Assembly (NCBI RefSeq): GCF_026213295.1
Contig: NC_079418.1
Span: 8,770,011-8,834,010, forward strand
From: Gadus chalcogrammus
Lineage: Eukaryota > Chordata > Actinopteri > Gadiformes > Gadidae
Reading direction: 5' to 3'
Length of the DNA stretch: 64,000 nucleotides
Of this stretch, positions 34,766 to 55,348 are shown piece after piece (positions within the stretch are counted from its first letter, which is position 1; every line of letters starts with the position of its first letter). The translations under genes and the position numbers were made by a program. The notes below the pieces were generated by a model, which saw only the letters and a list, made by a program, of their open reading frames with translations, was not told the DNA's origin and did not search any database.

Positions 34766-36364
34766 TCTCTCTCCGACCACATGTCACAAGATCGGTCATA
34801 CTGCAGGCTCTCATTTGCAAATGCACTGATTGTGTGCCCGTCTCCGATATGCTATATACCTGGCATTTATTCAGTTCATGTTCATGTTATGTAATGTTAT
34901 GGCCTAGCAGGCTACTGCATATCGAGAACAATCTGTGGATGAGGACATCCCCGAATATTGTCGGGTATTTCGCACACTGCCATCTCAATATATAGCCTAA
35001 CATATACAAATATATCACTGTACTAGACACAAATGTATTTTCCACTAGCTAATGGTGGTCATTACATTGTAGTGAAACTAGTAAAGACAACACAGCTTTA
35101 TGTTACAGCGAAACATCGAGGCACTGCAGCTCTGATCGGTTAGACAGCCTTCAAACTTAGCGGTCAAGCAAAGAAGAGGGAGGGGCTCGTTCTGCATACC
35201 TAATAGCCGGAGTGAATAACTAATAGCCGGAGTGAATGACTAATAGCCGGAGTGAATGACTAATAGCCGCGGCTATTAGTCATTCAAAACCGTACGGATT
35301 CCGTACGGAATTCTTGCCAAACCGTACGGATTCCGTACGGATTCCGTGCGGTTTTGCACTTTTACCGCGCCATTCTAGGTCCGGATTGTGGCCTTCTTGG
35401 CTTTCCATAGTTGAGGGGGGACGACGACACACGATTGTAGGCGCGGGGGGGGGGGGAGGACACGTTAGTTGAAGGGGGGGGGGGGGGGACACGTTTGTTG
35501 AGGGGGGGGGGGACACGTTTGTAGGGGGGGGGCACGCTCGACAACGAGAGTTGGTTTTTATTGAACGCTCGACAACGAGAGTTGGTTTTTATTGAACGAG
35601 ACTTCAACACGGAACAGCTGCGCGAAACGATGGTCACGTCACTCTCGGTGACGGTGTCGACAATAATGAACACACGAACAATGTTAATAGAACAACACAC
35701 AACCACATAACACCCCGAACCCATTAACCCCACTTAATCCTAACAACAAAACAAGTTAACAAAAGCCCCATTTGTCAACTGAGAACCCCAATTCCCAGAA
35801 TCCCCCGCGGCTCCGGAACACTGCGTAGCTTATATTAATCTTTATTATCTGAATGGGAAATGCAATATTTTAGGACACATACACCATTAAACGCGTTTCT
35901 AATGACATTTCTAGCGAGAAATGTACATTTTCCTTACATAATCTTCAGTCAGTGAATGTGTATGATCTTTATTAATCTTTATTATCTGAATGGGAAATGC
36001 AATATTTTAGGACCGATTCACCGTTAAACGTGTTTCTAATAACATTTCTAGCGAGAAATATACTTTTTAATTTCATAATCTTCAGTCAGTGATTGTGTCT
36101 GATCTTTAGTTTTATAGTTATTAGGAGTTGATCGGCTCGCTCGCATGTTTCAACGACGTCAGGTTGCTTTCGCTAAACTAGCAGCTCACGTGCTTCCTGC
36201 GTTTGTGTTATTAAACTGTTACTTTATGTAACTTTTAATGATATCATCTTGTTAGAAACACGTATATCTGAGAGCCAACCCAGTCGCCAAAATCATGCCT
36301 ACGTTGACAGTGTACGTTTCGTGAACACTGGATTACGTCGCATTTCAACATAAAATAGCGTGTT

Positions 36365-36433
36365 ATACACACACACACACACGCACGCACATGCATAGAC
36401 ACACACACACACAAGCACACACACGCACGCACA

Positions 36434-36529
<96 letters not shown>

Positions 36530-36535
36530 CGCACA
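36365..36535. repeat. (CA)n microsatellite
   Basis: Immediately inside the internal end motif of the left arm; mirrored at 39806-40045. Confidence 0.95.
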
Positions 36536-36732
36536 CGGTGCATTTCGCTGCTAAAACAACAACAAAAAAATATTCCCTCAAATATTATTACTTTCAAAAC
36601 GTTGGCCAAAATGGCCAATAATATCATTTTTTTTTGGGATGCTTCTAGGACATTTTGGGTGGATTTTGAACGGTATGTGGGGGGCACGTTTTTTGCAGGA
36701 CCTGGCAACCCTGACCTGTTGCCCGAGATCTA

Positions 36733-37083
36733 GTAATTAGCTGTCGAAATTGGAGGCCTTAATCAATACTGAGCAGCTATTGATTTGCTTCCCGATCAAG
36801 ATTTGTCACAAATGACATGTTATTTAGCATCTACACGTTGAGCTGAGTCCAATGACACCAAGAACGACACTCTAGCTAATGGTAACATGTATTTTACATG
36901 GTACACCTAGGTCTAGGACATGATCTCGGTGTAGCAAGAGGCCGAGCTTGATCTCATTGGACTCAGCTTAAGGTGTAGATGCTAATTAACATGTAATTTG
37001 TCAAAAATCTCCATCGGGAAGCAAATCTATAGCTGGTCATTATTGATAAAGGCCTCCAAAATCGACAGCTAATTACTACCCCG
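36733..37083. repeat. Third-level palindrome within the left arm
   Basis: Mirror halves start AGTAATTAGCTGTCGAAATT and end TTTTGGAGG.../GACAGCTAATTACT around about 36907, with shared GCTGAGTCCAATGA blocks. The right arm has its counterpart at about 39073-39420, so four related half-units exist. Confidence 0.75.
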
Positions 37084-38090
37084 AAACATATTCAAATATG
37101 ATCATGTGTGGCACTGTTGCAATCGTCTCGAAACGTAGATGTCAAAGGACACCTTGTTTGCTCTGTTGCATCACCGGGAAGATATTTTCATACTTCTAAT
37201 GGATTGATTCATATTTTAAGGTTCTCGGAGTGAGACTTTAAGTGGCTGCAGCAGAAGTGTTGAGACGAAAGATGATATCAAGAGATTTATAGAATATTCC
37301 CATTCACATTATGATTCTTCGTCGTAACATCCGACCAAACATCCTTTACATTCACAGAGCGAAGATTATGAAAGTCCAGGCTCAGCAAGTGCTCCATCTC
37401 GTTGCACCTGCACCCAGCGGCTCGCTTGCAAGATTTTGGCCTGAAGTTCTTCCCAGACCTATACCCTAACAGTCCAATATGCATATCTGAGAATCAGGCC
37501 TCTCTTCAATAATGACAAAATGTAATGAGAGAAATACAGATTCACTTTTTGTTATCTCATAAGCGGCGTGGTGCCGGCTCCTTTTGACCTTTTGACCCCA
37601 GACTTCAAAGACGTGGCCACAGGCCAGCGGTGTCTACACACATTAAGCCACAAATGTACACCTCCATCCTGCAAAAAATGGGGCCTAGAAACTAACCTCT
37701 GTCTTATGTACATTGACTGTACTGTTGGAGGTCACGCCCCTTTTCCAGCCTTTTCGAGATAGCTAGGGATGCTAAAATGTTGACACACATTTCCCGGGGC
37801 CCCGAGAACGACATATGCAAGATTTGTAGTTCTAGCCCATAGAGAAAAAAAGTTTTCCCAAATGGACTGTCATTTGGACAAAGCCCCTTCAGAAGTGTTG
37901 CCTGCGAGACCTAATGGTTCAGAATGTGGTGGAAAATAAGTTTTTGAGATAGGAAGGTCCTACCGCCCTGAAATTTGAATACCATATTCTAGGGCCTAAC
38001 TGGGACCCCCGCACCGAAACTTGGCCCGGTCGGACCCCGAGGGCAGGAAGGGGGGGCCTGCCCTCGGGGTCTGACCGGGCCAAGTCTCAG

Positions 38091-39803
38091 GCAGGAAGGG
38101 CCCCCCCTTCCTGCCCTCGGGGTCCGACCGGGCCAAGTTTCGGTGCGGAGGTCCCAGTTAGGCCCTAGAATAAGGTATTAAAATTTCAGGGCGGTAGGAC
38201 CTTCCTATCTCAAAAACTGTTTTTCCACCACATTCTGAACCATTAGGTCTTGCAGGCTACACTTCTGAGGGGCTTTGTCCAAATGACACTCCATTTGGGA
38301 AAGCTTTTTTTCTCTAGAACTCCAAATCTTGGATATGTCGTACACGGGGCCCCGGGAAATGTGTGTAAACATTTTAGCATCCCTAGCTATCTCGAAAAGG
38401 TCGGCAAAGGGGCGTGACCTCCAACAGTACAGTAAATGTACATAAGACAGAGGTTAGTTTCTAGTCCCCATTTTTTGTGGGATGGAGGTGTACATTTGTG
38501 GCTAAAGGTGTGTAGACACAGCTGGCCTGTGGTCACGTTTTTGAAGTCGGGGGTCAAAAGGTCAAAAGGAGCCGGCACCACGCCGCTTATGAGATAACAA
38601 AAAGTTAATGTGTGTTTCTCTCATAACTTTTTGTCATTATTAAAGAGAGGCCTGATTCTCAGATATGCATGTTGGATGGCTAGGGTGTTGGTCTGGGAAG
38701 AACTTCAGGCCAAAATCTTGCAAGCGAGCCGCTGGGTGCAGGTGCAACGAGATGGAGCACTTGCTGAGCCTGGACTTTCATAATCTTCGCTCTGTGAATG
38801 TAGAGGATGTTTGGTCGGATGTTACGACGAAGAATCATAATGTGAATGGGAATATTCTATAAATCTCTTGATATCATCTTTCGTCTCAACACTTCTGCTG
38901 CAGCCACTTAAAGTCTCACTCCGAGAACCTTAAAATATGAATCAATCCATTAGAAGTATGAAAATATCTTCCCGGTGGTGCAACAGAGCAAACAAGGTGT
39001 CCTTTGACATCTACGTTTCGAGACGATTGCAACAGTGCCACACATGATCATATTTGAATATGTTTCGGGGTAGTAATTAGCTGTCGATTTTGGAGGCCTT
39101 TATCAATAATGACCAGCTATAGATCTGCTTCCCGATGGAGATTTTTGACAAATTACATGTTAATTAGCATCTACACGTTAAGCTGAGTCCAATGAGATCA
39201 AGCTCGGCCTCTTGCTACACCGAGATCATGTCCTAGACCTAGGTGTACCATGTAAAATACATGTTACCATTAGATAGAGTGTCGTTCTTGGTGTCATTGG
39301 ACTCAGCTCAACGTGTAGATGCTAAATAACATGTCATTTGTGACAAATCTTTATCGGGAAGCAAATCAATAGCTGCTCAGTATTGATTAAGGCCTCCAAT
39401 TTCGACAGCTAATTACTACCATTAAACATGTTCGAATATGCTCATGTGTGGCACCGTTGCAATCGCCTGGAAGCGTAGATGTTGAAGGACACTTGTTCGT
39501 CCTCTAACGCCACCGGAAAGATATTTACAAGCTTCTGATTGACTAATGAATTGATTCAGCTATCCCCCCAGAAGTCTGGGGTCAAAAGGTCAAAAGGAGA
39601 CGGCACCACGCCGGGGTGGATCCAGATCTCGGGCAACAGGCCAGGGTTGCCAGGTCCTGCAAAAAACGTGCCCCCCACATACCGTTCAAAATCCACCCAA
39701 AATGTCCTAGAAGCATCCCAAAAAAAAAAGATATTATTGGCCATTTTGGCCAACGTTTTGAAAGTAATAATATTTGAGGGAATATTTTTTTGTTGCGAAA
39801 TGC

Positions 39804-39881
<78 letters not shown>

Positions 39882-39882
39882 C

Positions 39883-39943
<61 letters not shown>

Positions 39944-41004
39944 TGTGTGTCTGTGTCTGTGTGTCTGTGCGTGCGTGTGTGTGCTTGTGTGTACTTGTGT
40001 GTGTGTGTGTCTGTGTATTTGCGTGCGTGTGTGTGTGTGTGTGTATAACACGCTATTTTATGTTGAAATGCGACGTAATCCAGTGTTCACGAAACGTACA
40101 CTGTCAACGTAGGTATGATTTTGGCGACTGGGTTGGCTCTCAGATATACGTGTTTCTAACAAGATGATATCATTAAAAGTTACATAAAGTAACAGTTTAA
40201 TAACACAAACGCAGGAAGCACGTGAGCTGCTAGTTTAGCGAAAGCAACCTGACGTCGTTGAAACATGCGAGCGAGCCGATCAACTCCTAATAACTATAAA
40301 ACTAAAGATCAGACACAATCACTGACTGAAGATGCAATTAAAAAGTATATTTCTCGCTAGAAATGTTATTAGAAACACGTTTAACGGTGAATCGGTCCTA
40401 AAATATTGCATTTCCCATTCAGATAATAAAGATTAATAAAGATCATCATACACATTCACTGACTGAAGATTATGTAAGGAAAATGTACATTTCTCGCTAG
40501 AAATGTCATTAGAAACGCGTTTAATGGTGTATCTGTCCTAAAATATTGCATTTCCCATTCAGATAATAAAGATTAATATAAGCGACGCAGTGTTCCGGAG
40601 CCGCGGGGGATTCTGGGAATTGGGGTTCTCAGTTGACAAATGGGGCTTTTGTTAACTTGTTTTGTTGTTAGGATTAAGTGGGGTTAATGGGTTCGGGATG
40701 TTATGTGGTTGTGTGTTGTTCTATAAACATTGTTCGTGTGTTCATTATTGTCGACACTGTCACCGAGAGTGACGTGACCATCGTTTCGCGCAGCTGTTCC
40801 GTGTTGAAGTCTCGTTCAATAAAAACCAACTCTCGTTGTCGAGCGTTCAATAAAAACCAACTCTCGTTGTCGAGCGTGCCCCCCCCCCTACAAACGTGTC
40901 TCCCCCCCCTCAACAAACGTGTCCCCCCCCCCCCCCCTTCAACTAACGTGTCCCCCCCCCCCCCCCTACAATCGTGTGTCGTCGTCCCCCCTCAACAAAC
41001 GTGT
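38091..41004 (-). repeat. Right arm of central palindrome
   Basis: Mirror of the left arm. Differences: an extra segment around 39535-39625 that repeats GGGGTCAAAAGGTCAAAAGG from elsewhere in the arm, a longer TG tract (39806-40045), and the empty site for the inserted element. Confidence 0.8.
39806..40045. repeat. (TG)n microsatellite
   Basis: Right-arm counterpart of 36365-36535, longer and with more interruptions. Confidence 0.95.
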
Positions 41005-41327
41005 CTTCCCCCCCCCCCCCTCCCCGGTCAACAACAGTCTCCCCCCCCCCCCTAAACAATCGCGTCCACAATTTGCCGCGAAAGCCGTGAAACCCAAACC
41101 CCGAAACCCGCCTCCACAGCGGCACACGTGGATACCATAGGTATAACACGCTATTTTTTACGTTGAAATGCTACGTATCCAGTGTTCATGGAAACGTACA
41201 CCACTGACGTTTTTTCTTGGCGACTGGGTTGGGTTTGTGTATATACATATATATGCATGCATACATGTACACATGTATACACATTTACATACAGTATATG
41301 TATACATAAACATACATGGATAAATAC

Positions 41328-41771
41328 TAGTGCTGTCAGTTAAACCCGTTAATAACGGCGTTAACGCAAACCAATTTTAACGGCGTTAATTTTTTTATCG
41401 CGCGATCAACGCAATTTATTATAAAAAAAATATATATATATATTTTTTTTTTTCTCTGGCTCAAAACAAAGAAGCAGTAGCCTGACTGCTATGTTCAAGG
41501 CAGTATGTTTGTATGTTCATCGTTTAATTGCACTATAGGCTTTTTTTTGTATCGTCCTGTTATATGACCAGTATATGACAATGTTGTTATCAATAAAAAA
41601 ACACTTTCACAAGGCAAGCCGATGCTCTTCTCCATGTTGATACGAGCATTAGAAATAGAGGGATATTTAGCATGGAAAAAAGATTTGCGATTAATCACGA
41701 TTAATCGTGAGTTAACTATGACATTAATGTGATTAATCGCGATTAAATATGTGTATCGCTTGACAGCACTA
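41328..41771. mobile_element. Non-autonomous hAT-like element (TAGTGCTGTCA)
   Basis: Ends TAGTGCTGTCA and TGACAGCACTA are perfect 11-bp inverted repeats. Flanks ATAAATAC (41320-41327) and ATAAATTC (41772-41779) match at 7 of 8 bases. The interior has GTTAAT/ATTAAC and GCGATTAATC motifs. No ORF of note. Confidence 0.8.
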
Positions 41772-41833
41772 ATAAATTCATGTAAAAATGTATGCATACA
41801 TATGTACATGTATACGTACAGACATGTATACAT

Positions 41834-42842
41834 TATGAGGGGCCGCCTGGGACAGAATTCATACTTGGTCTTACACACACTATTATAATCTTGCATATAC
41901 ACCAGTATACTCATAAACACACACTATGGTACTCCTTTTACATGTATATATGAGAGTGTATAGTTGTGTATGTGAGAGAGTACAGCAGTGTATGTGAGAG
42001 AGAATAGTATTGTGTGAGAGAGAGTATAGTAGTGTGTGTGAGAGAGTTTGACTGATACAGAAGCGAGTTTGATTCCTCAGTTCCTGATTGGCTGACAGAA
42101 GAGGCGGTAGCTCGCTTTTGGATAACAGCGTCTGCTAAATGCTCTAAATGTAAAAAATTTAAATGGTAGCTTCTGGCACTCAAAATACTGCCCTGTCATT
42201 TCACTCTGGAATTTGCAGAGATTTTGTTATGCTGCGTTCGTACAAAATAATTATTTGGTCGCTTGTTCACGTGGTCGCCTGAAATTGAGAGAGGCTTCCT
42301 CTTGTGACCGCCAATTCATTCTAATCCCTGGCCAGTCTCTACGTGTTGTGGATGTACCGAGACGTCAGAAATGTCGACGCAGTTGTTTAGGATTCATAAT
42401 ATCATCCGTTCTATCAAATATTCTAATCTAGAACACTCCGGGAGCTCTGGCGGGAGTCAAGGAGCTCTATATCTAAATAATATAGTTGCATAAACAACTA
42501 TACTCTCTCATATACAATACTATACTCTCTCACATACCCAGCTATACTCTCTCACATACCCAATTACTGTATATGCTCCCTCAAACATTACTATACTCTC
42601 TCACTTACACTACTATTCTCTCTCACATACACTGCTATACTCTCACATACCCAACAATACCCACTCACATACACTACTATACTCTCCCACATACACTACT
42701 ATACACTCTCATACATACATGTAAAAGGAGTATAATAATGTGTGTGTGAGAGTGTGTGTGTATGAGTATACTGGTGTATATGCGAGATTATAATAGTGTG
42801 TGTAAGACCAAGTATGAATTCTGTCCCAGGCGGCCCCTCATA
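41834..42842. mobile_element. 1.0-kb palindromic element, TATGAGGGGCCG family, copy 2
   Basis: Ends TATGAGGGGCCGCCTGGGAC and its mirror. Arms with ACTATACTCTCTCACATAC-type repeats mirror each other; the central 42060-42480 is single copy and includes a SINE tail (AGCGTCTGCTAAATGCTC at 42127). The centre near 42430 resembles the flank of copy 1 near 27990 (GAACACTCCGGG). Confidence 0.8.
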
Positions 42843-42858
42843 ATACATATGTACATAC

Positions 42859-43745
42859 TAGGGATGGGCGTGAGGAATCGATTACTTGAGTACTCCTCGT
42901 TACAAATGAACTCGGTTGGTGGACAGGCAAACTTGAGTTTGCATATACACACACAGACATGTTTTCTGAAGCAAATGTATACATTTTCTGTGTGGCACCA
43001 CTGGCGCGTGCCGTGCACAAAGCAAATGAAATGTATCAAATTTCTGTGTGGCGCGTGCCGTGCCGTGTGTGCACAACGCCAGAATTCAAAAAGTGAAGAG
43101 ATGGCGGTAAGAGCAAAGCGCAGCGAAGTATTGAAATACTTTACAGAAATTGGAGATCATAAGGTGAAATGTAAAATATGCCAAGCGAAATTGAGCTACC
43201 AGAGTACTACAAGTACTATGCGGCAACATATGCTCCTGAAACACAACGGTGAGTTCGGGAAAGCAGACCCGCAGCAACCAAGTGTGTTGGTTATTTTCAT
43301 CGCCGCAAGACGCAGCTATAATCCCGGCCTTGTATAGAAGACCACAACGCTGAGTATTTTTTTAGTTCATTTGCTGCCGTTTTATTTGCAGCTTTAAATT
43401 ATTTGCAATGGTTAGGCTACTTGTTTCGTTTTTCTTTTTAAAAACCGTTACAGGCCTTTGTTCGACGTGGTTTAAATTGTGAGACGCATATTTATTTTTG
43501 CAAGGAAAATGTGTTTTGAACGTTTGACAAAATAAATAATGAATACTCTGATAACTCTTGACTGTTTTGATTGAGAATAAGCATTACATGTTTGGTTGGT
43601 AATATTGCCGTTCATCATGAGGCCTATTCCTGCTGCAGATGCGTTGCATTCTAAAAGTAGATTAGTTTAAACGAGTACTCGATTGATCCTCGAGGAATTA
43701 ATTCGATCACTCGAGTTTGGAATTTACTACTCGTGCCCATCCCTA
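42859..43745. mobile_element. Deleted hAT transposon keeping only the BED finger; perfect 8-bp duplication
   Basis: Ends TAGGGATGGGC and GCCCATCCCTA. The flanks GTACATAC at 42851-42858 and 43746-43753 are identical. The interior has ATTACTTGAGTACTCCTCG-type subterminal repeats and one ORF coding a BED zinc finger; the catalytic and dimerisation regions are gone. Confidence 0.9.
43101..43337 (+). pseudogene. hAT transposase N-terminus: BED zinc finger
   Basis: From ATG at 43101: 'SEVLKYFTEIGDHKVKCKIC' then 'TSTMRQHMLLKHNGEF', giving C-x2-C and H-x4-H in the BED arrangement. After 'KADPQQPSV' the frame runs about 18 codons into unrelated sequence and stops. A full hAT transposase is several times longer, so this is a fragment. 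If expressed it could bind transposon ends and act as a repressor (inference). Confidence 0.75.
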
Positions 43746-43753
43746 GTACATAC

Positions 43754-44020
43754 ATACATATATGTGTCTTGATGAATCAAACTAAACAGACACTTACACC
43801 TCTGTGGACCTGGTTTCACCCTCCACCATCCACCATGCTCCACACTGGGGGGGGGGGAAGGGGAGAGCAGCATGTTGAAACATTCACCTTCATCATCTGC
43901 TGTCTCATCACTTTCTACACAACATGAGTTACAGCTGCCTCTTCAAACCACTTCATCTAGCAGCGGCTTGAATCCTTGCAGGAGACTTTGTCCCTGAATG
44001 GTGAGCTGTCCTCTCCATAC
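43754..44020. other. Gap: no gene seen
   Basis: Lies 3' of the last recognised LRR exon of the NLR on the minus strand; no linker exon identified in it. Confidence 0.4.
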
Positions 44021-52116
<8,096 letters not shown>

Positions 52117-52132
52117 AGCAGACTGGAGACCT

Positions 52133-52693
52133 GGACAAAAACACAACTCCATATTGTTTCTACGGCCTTTCAGAGTTTATTTACTTATTGCGTTTATATA
52201 AGCTGCCTATTAAGGGGGCTGTTGTCTGTGTTTACTTTGGAGAAGAGGCGGACAGGTCATTCCTAGACACAGATTCATAGACCCTGTTATACTTAATAAG
52301 TGAAAGATGTGGAGATGCTGCAGAGACATTTTCAATAACTATTTATAATCCCGCACAGGAGGTCTCTAAGGGCTTCAAATGTGTCAGATCAAGATCCAGC
52401 CCACCATGTGGATATCATACCTACTGTTCCCTGTGCTGGTTGCACCACTTTGAGCGCATGACCATGTGTGGACTTCCGCATGTCGTATGACATCACTACC
52501 AGATTGGTGATCCGGGCCCACAGAGAACAAGGCCAAGAACATGATGAGGGTTAAACACCTTAACTAACCAAGAGGGCAGTCTTCCTGACTAATGATAATA
52601 GTAATCATAACATCACAATTATAACAGATGTAGATTATATCCCAAGTACCTTTAAAGTTCCCAATGGACACAAATCCTAAATAAGAAGAAAAA
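52133..52693. other. Upstream of NLR start exon: nothing recognised
   Basis: An acceptor TTTTGTCCAG at 52133 precedes the start exon, so at least one 5' UTR exon should lie further upstream. No promoter recognised. Confidence 0.4.
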
Positions 52694-53066
52694 TTAAAGG
52701 TTGGGTACGGAATTCGCTTTTTTGGCCATTTTTGCAAAATTACTTGAAATCCTTATCATAACCCGCTTACAGCCACTGAGTCAGAAGTACTGACATGAAA
52801 ATTAAACTTGTCAATCATCTGTGGAACGGGCAGGGCTCGAAAAACTCCAGCCAATCATTTGGATTGCCACCTCGTTGCATTGGACAGTAAGTACGTCAAT
52901 CAAACGGTCGTACTGCACTCCCCCGCGCCCCGCGCGCGACCCCTTCGTGCAGTACTCGTGACCCAGAGCTCGTGACCCAGAGCAAGCTCCTGTTTGTTGT
53001 TATCCTGCGGTATCTGTCTGGAACTAGTTAATCCACATTTGGACCTAGCAGTAGAAGACAATTTCC

Positions 53067-53360
53067 ATGGCAGACAAGACGCCACCATCCCCACCACCAC
53101 CACCAGCAAAGAGAAGGAAAACTCTTTTTCAGAGAGTAATTGATAATAAAAACGCTGAAAGAGAAAAACTGAAATCAAGAATAATCCTAGGCGCTGCTTT
53201 TGAACGTTGGCGGCAACTGAAGGACGAGAAGGGTCTAAAAACCGATGCTTGTGTGGCGGTTGACCTAGTTTCAAAGTTTATACCGTTTATACTCGGTAAT
53301 ACCGGTGTTGAGACGAGTGTATTACTCGGTGTGAAAATGTCCACACCGCGGCAACCCTAG
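53067..53360 (+). CDS. Transposon-borne hypothetical ORF
   Basis: 97 codons: a proline/lysine-rich start (SPPPPPAKRRK), a basic helix with 'NAEREKLKSRI', then 'AFERWRQLKDEKGLKTDACV'. I recognise the last motif as recurring in repetitive fish ORFs, but not a defined function. The end of the frame diverges (KMSTPRQP). Likely an N-terminal remnant of the element's protein. Confidence 0.4.
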   Translation: MADKTPPSPPPPPAKRRKTLFQRVIDNKNAEREKLKSRIILGAAFERWRQLKDEKGLKTDACVAVDLVSKFIPFILGNTGVETSVLLGVKMSTPRQP

Positions 53361-53463
53361 TGAAAACCAGGACTTCCAATACAATTATATGAAACAAACA
53401 TACATTTTCTAAAAATAGTAATGATTTATGTGACCGTTTAATGTTTATAACATCTGGTGCAAC

Positions 53464-54287
53464 CATAGCCGCGAGAACGTATTCTCAGCAGGGGGTGCTG
53501 GAAAAAAAAACCCGGCCTGCACTAGACTCGCAACTCGTCACATTGATAAAAAAGATATATAGCAGCGCAGCTCAATTACACCAGTGCATGCTCGCAAAGT
53601 TGAAAATCGATCGTTGTGTTCACTTCCTTCACACCATGGTTCACATCCAGCTGCTCACAGAACAAGTTTAGCGCACCACCGCTACCCTCACACTTTTTCA
53701 TATAGCCTTTTTTCAGCACTAGGACATATCAGCATTAAATAAATGCTGCGTCTCAACATGCCTTGGACAGCAGCGAGGATGACTCGCTTTGCCACGGGCC
53801 GAAACAGTTCGGAGCGACCACAGCCAGAGCGAACACAGCGGGGCAGAGGAGTGTCAGGAAGTCTTTGGTGTACACATCAGTACGGCCTTTTTGCACTACT
53901 GTTTAGTGGCAATGCAGTGTTTTATTCTATGCCTTTTTATTTTCGTATATTATTTCAATTAATACAATTTATTTATTCATGAAATCAAGATCTGGTCTTC
54001 AAATCTTTTTTCCAAATATAGGTCGTATCAATGGGGTTTGTGTTTATATTCGGACCAATACGGTACAGCGGACGCTCACATGACGTTAAGCATTTCCTGG
54101 TGCATAATGTGACGCTTCAGAACCTAAAATCCCGTTTCTCCCCGTTGATACGACAACACATAACCGGCGTTTTCAGAAATCTCCACTTTGGCTGGAGTTT
54201 TTAGAAATGATCTTTTTCTGTGATAAGACAGGGCCTCGGACAGGGGGTGTTGCAGCACCCCCAAAACCCCTACTTCCCGCGGTACTG
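53464..54287. mobile_element. hAT-like element, second copy of 722-1523
   Basis: Same ends (CATAGCCGCGAGAA and TTCCCGCGGTACTG). Flanks GGTGCAAC and GGTGTAAT match at 6 of 8. Nested in the TTAA element. Confidence 0.75.
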
Positions 54288-54639
54288 GGTGTAATTTACA
54301 GCTGAATGTAGTGCCATGTTGTTAAACGAAAACCTACGCTAGCCTGGCTCGCTCTCGCGCATCTCTGTTCGCGCTCGTGCATGATTGCGCGTCCAGGTAC
54401 TTGGAATGGGTGGAGTCAGAGTCAGCGTTGAAGGAGAGGGGGTAGGACCATTTGAGTTGTGTATTTTCAAAATCTGCTGGCGTTTCGCAAATCGCGTACC
54501 CAACCTTTAAATAACAATTGAAAAAATTAACATTAACCGCTTGAGTTCTGTGACAACAATAAGCATATAGGTGCAATAACTGCACATAGCCACAAGAGCA
54601 GCAGGACCAAACATATAAGCTGTAATAACTGCACGTAGC

Positions 54640-55031
54640 CACAAGATCCCGAACCCTCAGATCCTCCTCCACTCTCACTCTGACTGTCCGACGATCCAAA
54701 CTTAAAACCTTTGTTGACAGAGCCTTCTCACGAACAGCACCCCGACTCTGGAACTCTCTCCCCCAACCGGTCCGCGACTCTCCCTCCCTTCCCATATTCA
54801 AATCCCGTTTAAAAACTTACCTCTGTTCCCAAGCCTATGACCTCCCCTACCCATAACCACCCGTATCCCTATCTACTATCACACTCCACCTTGCTTCTGT
54901 TTTCTGTTGTGCTGTCTTCCGCTTGTCCCCCCTGATTGTCATCTTCCTCTTCGTGTTTTATTTTGTAAGGGTCTTTAAGTCACTGAAAAGCGCTATGGAA
55001 AATGAATGAATTATTAATTATTATTATTAAG
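54640..55031 (+). mobile_element. L2-like LINE 3' end
   Basis: Encodes the tail motif 'APRLWNSLPQPVRDS' then 'FKSRLKTYLCSQAYD' and a stop, followed by a 3' UTR with AAAAGCGCTATGGAAAATG and an ATT-rich end. 5'-truncated. Confidence 0.7.
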
Positions 55032-55129
55032 ATGGCAGCACCATCACACATATGAGGATGCCGAAGGCGGGCTCTCCAAACCATAGCCAATCAGAGCATG
55101 TACTATGTCATATAGGCAACGCCTACTCC

Positions 55130-55340
55130 GTATCTAAACAGCACGCAGGCGGGAGGATACCAGAAACCCTATTGGCAGCTCATCACCACGGATGACCAGC
55201 TTAGTGTCTCTCCACGCGTGTATGTACAATTCCCCTCCTTTTACTTCATAGTTAACATACAGAAACTTTACCAAATAAAGTGAGTTAAAAGCAATCCCAA
55301 TTCGATTACCCTTTCTAAAGAACACGACAATTAAGTGACC
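55130..55340 (+). repeat. Diverged copy of inverted-repeat arm segment
   Basis: Resembles 16590-16730 and its mirror at 25320-25440 (shared CTCCACGCG, TACAATTCC, CTCCTTTT, AAATAAAGTGAGTTA). Confidence 0.6.
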
Positions 55341-55348
55341 CCCTACGT

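Larger units (their letters stand above)
35416..38058 (+). repeat. Left arm of central palindrome
   Basis: Mirrored by 38091-41004. Contains in order: G-tracts, a duplicated GCTCGACAACGAGAGTTGG, an internal CAACCCAGTCGCC end motif at 36279, a CA tract, a nested palindrome (36733-37083) and two conserved open stretches of about 65 codons (37287-37484 minus, 37568-37762 plus). Those small frames are mirrored at 38665-38862 and 38387-38581 with few changes, but they resemble no known protein. Confidence 0.8.
52694..54510. mobile_element. TTAA-flanked transposon with nested hAT
   Basis: TTAA at 52694 and 54507 flank inverted ends AAGGTTGGGTACG and CGTACCCAACCTT. Inside are a 97-codon ORF (53067-53360) and a nested hAT-like element (53464-54287). 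The TTAA target suggests a piggyBac or Kolobok type. No complete transposase. Confidence 0.8.

Noticed and set aside
35362..35733. Proline-rich ORFs at 35362-35733 and 40678-41055
   Set aside because: They arise from polyG/polyC tracts in the palindrome arms.
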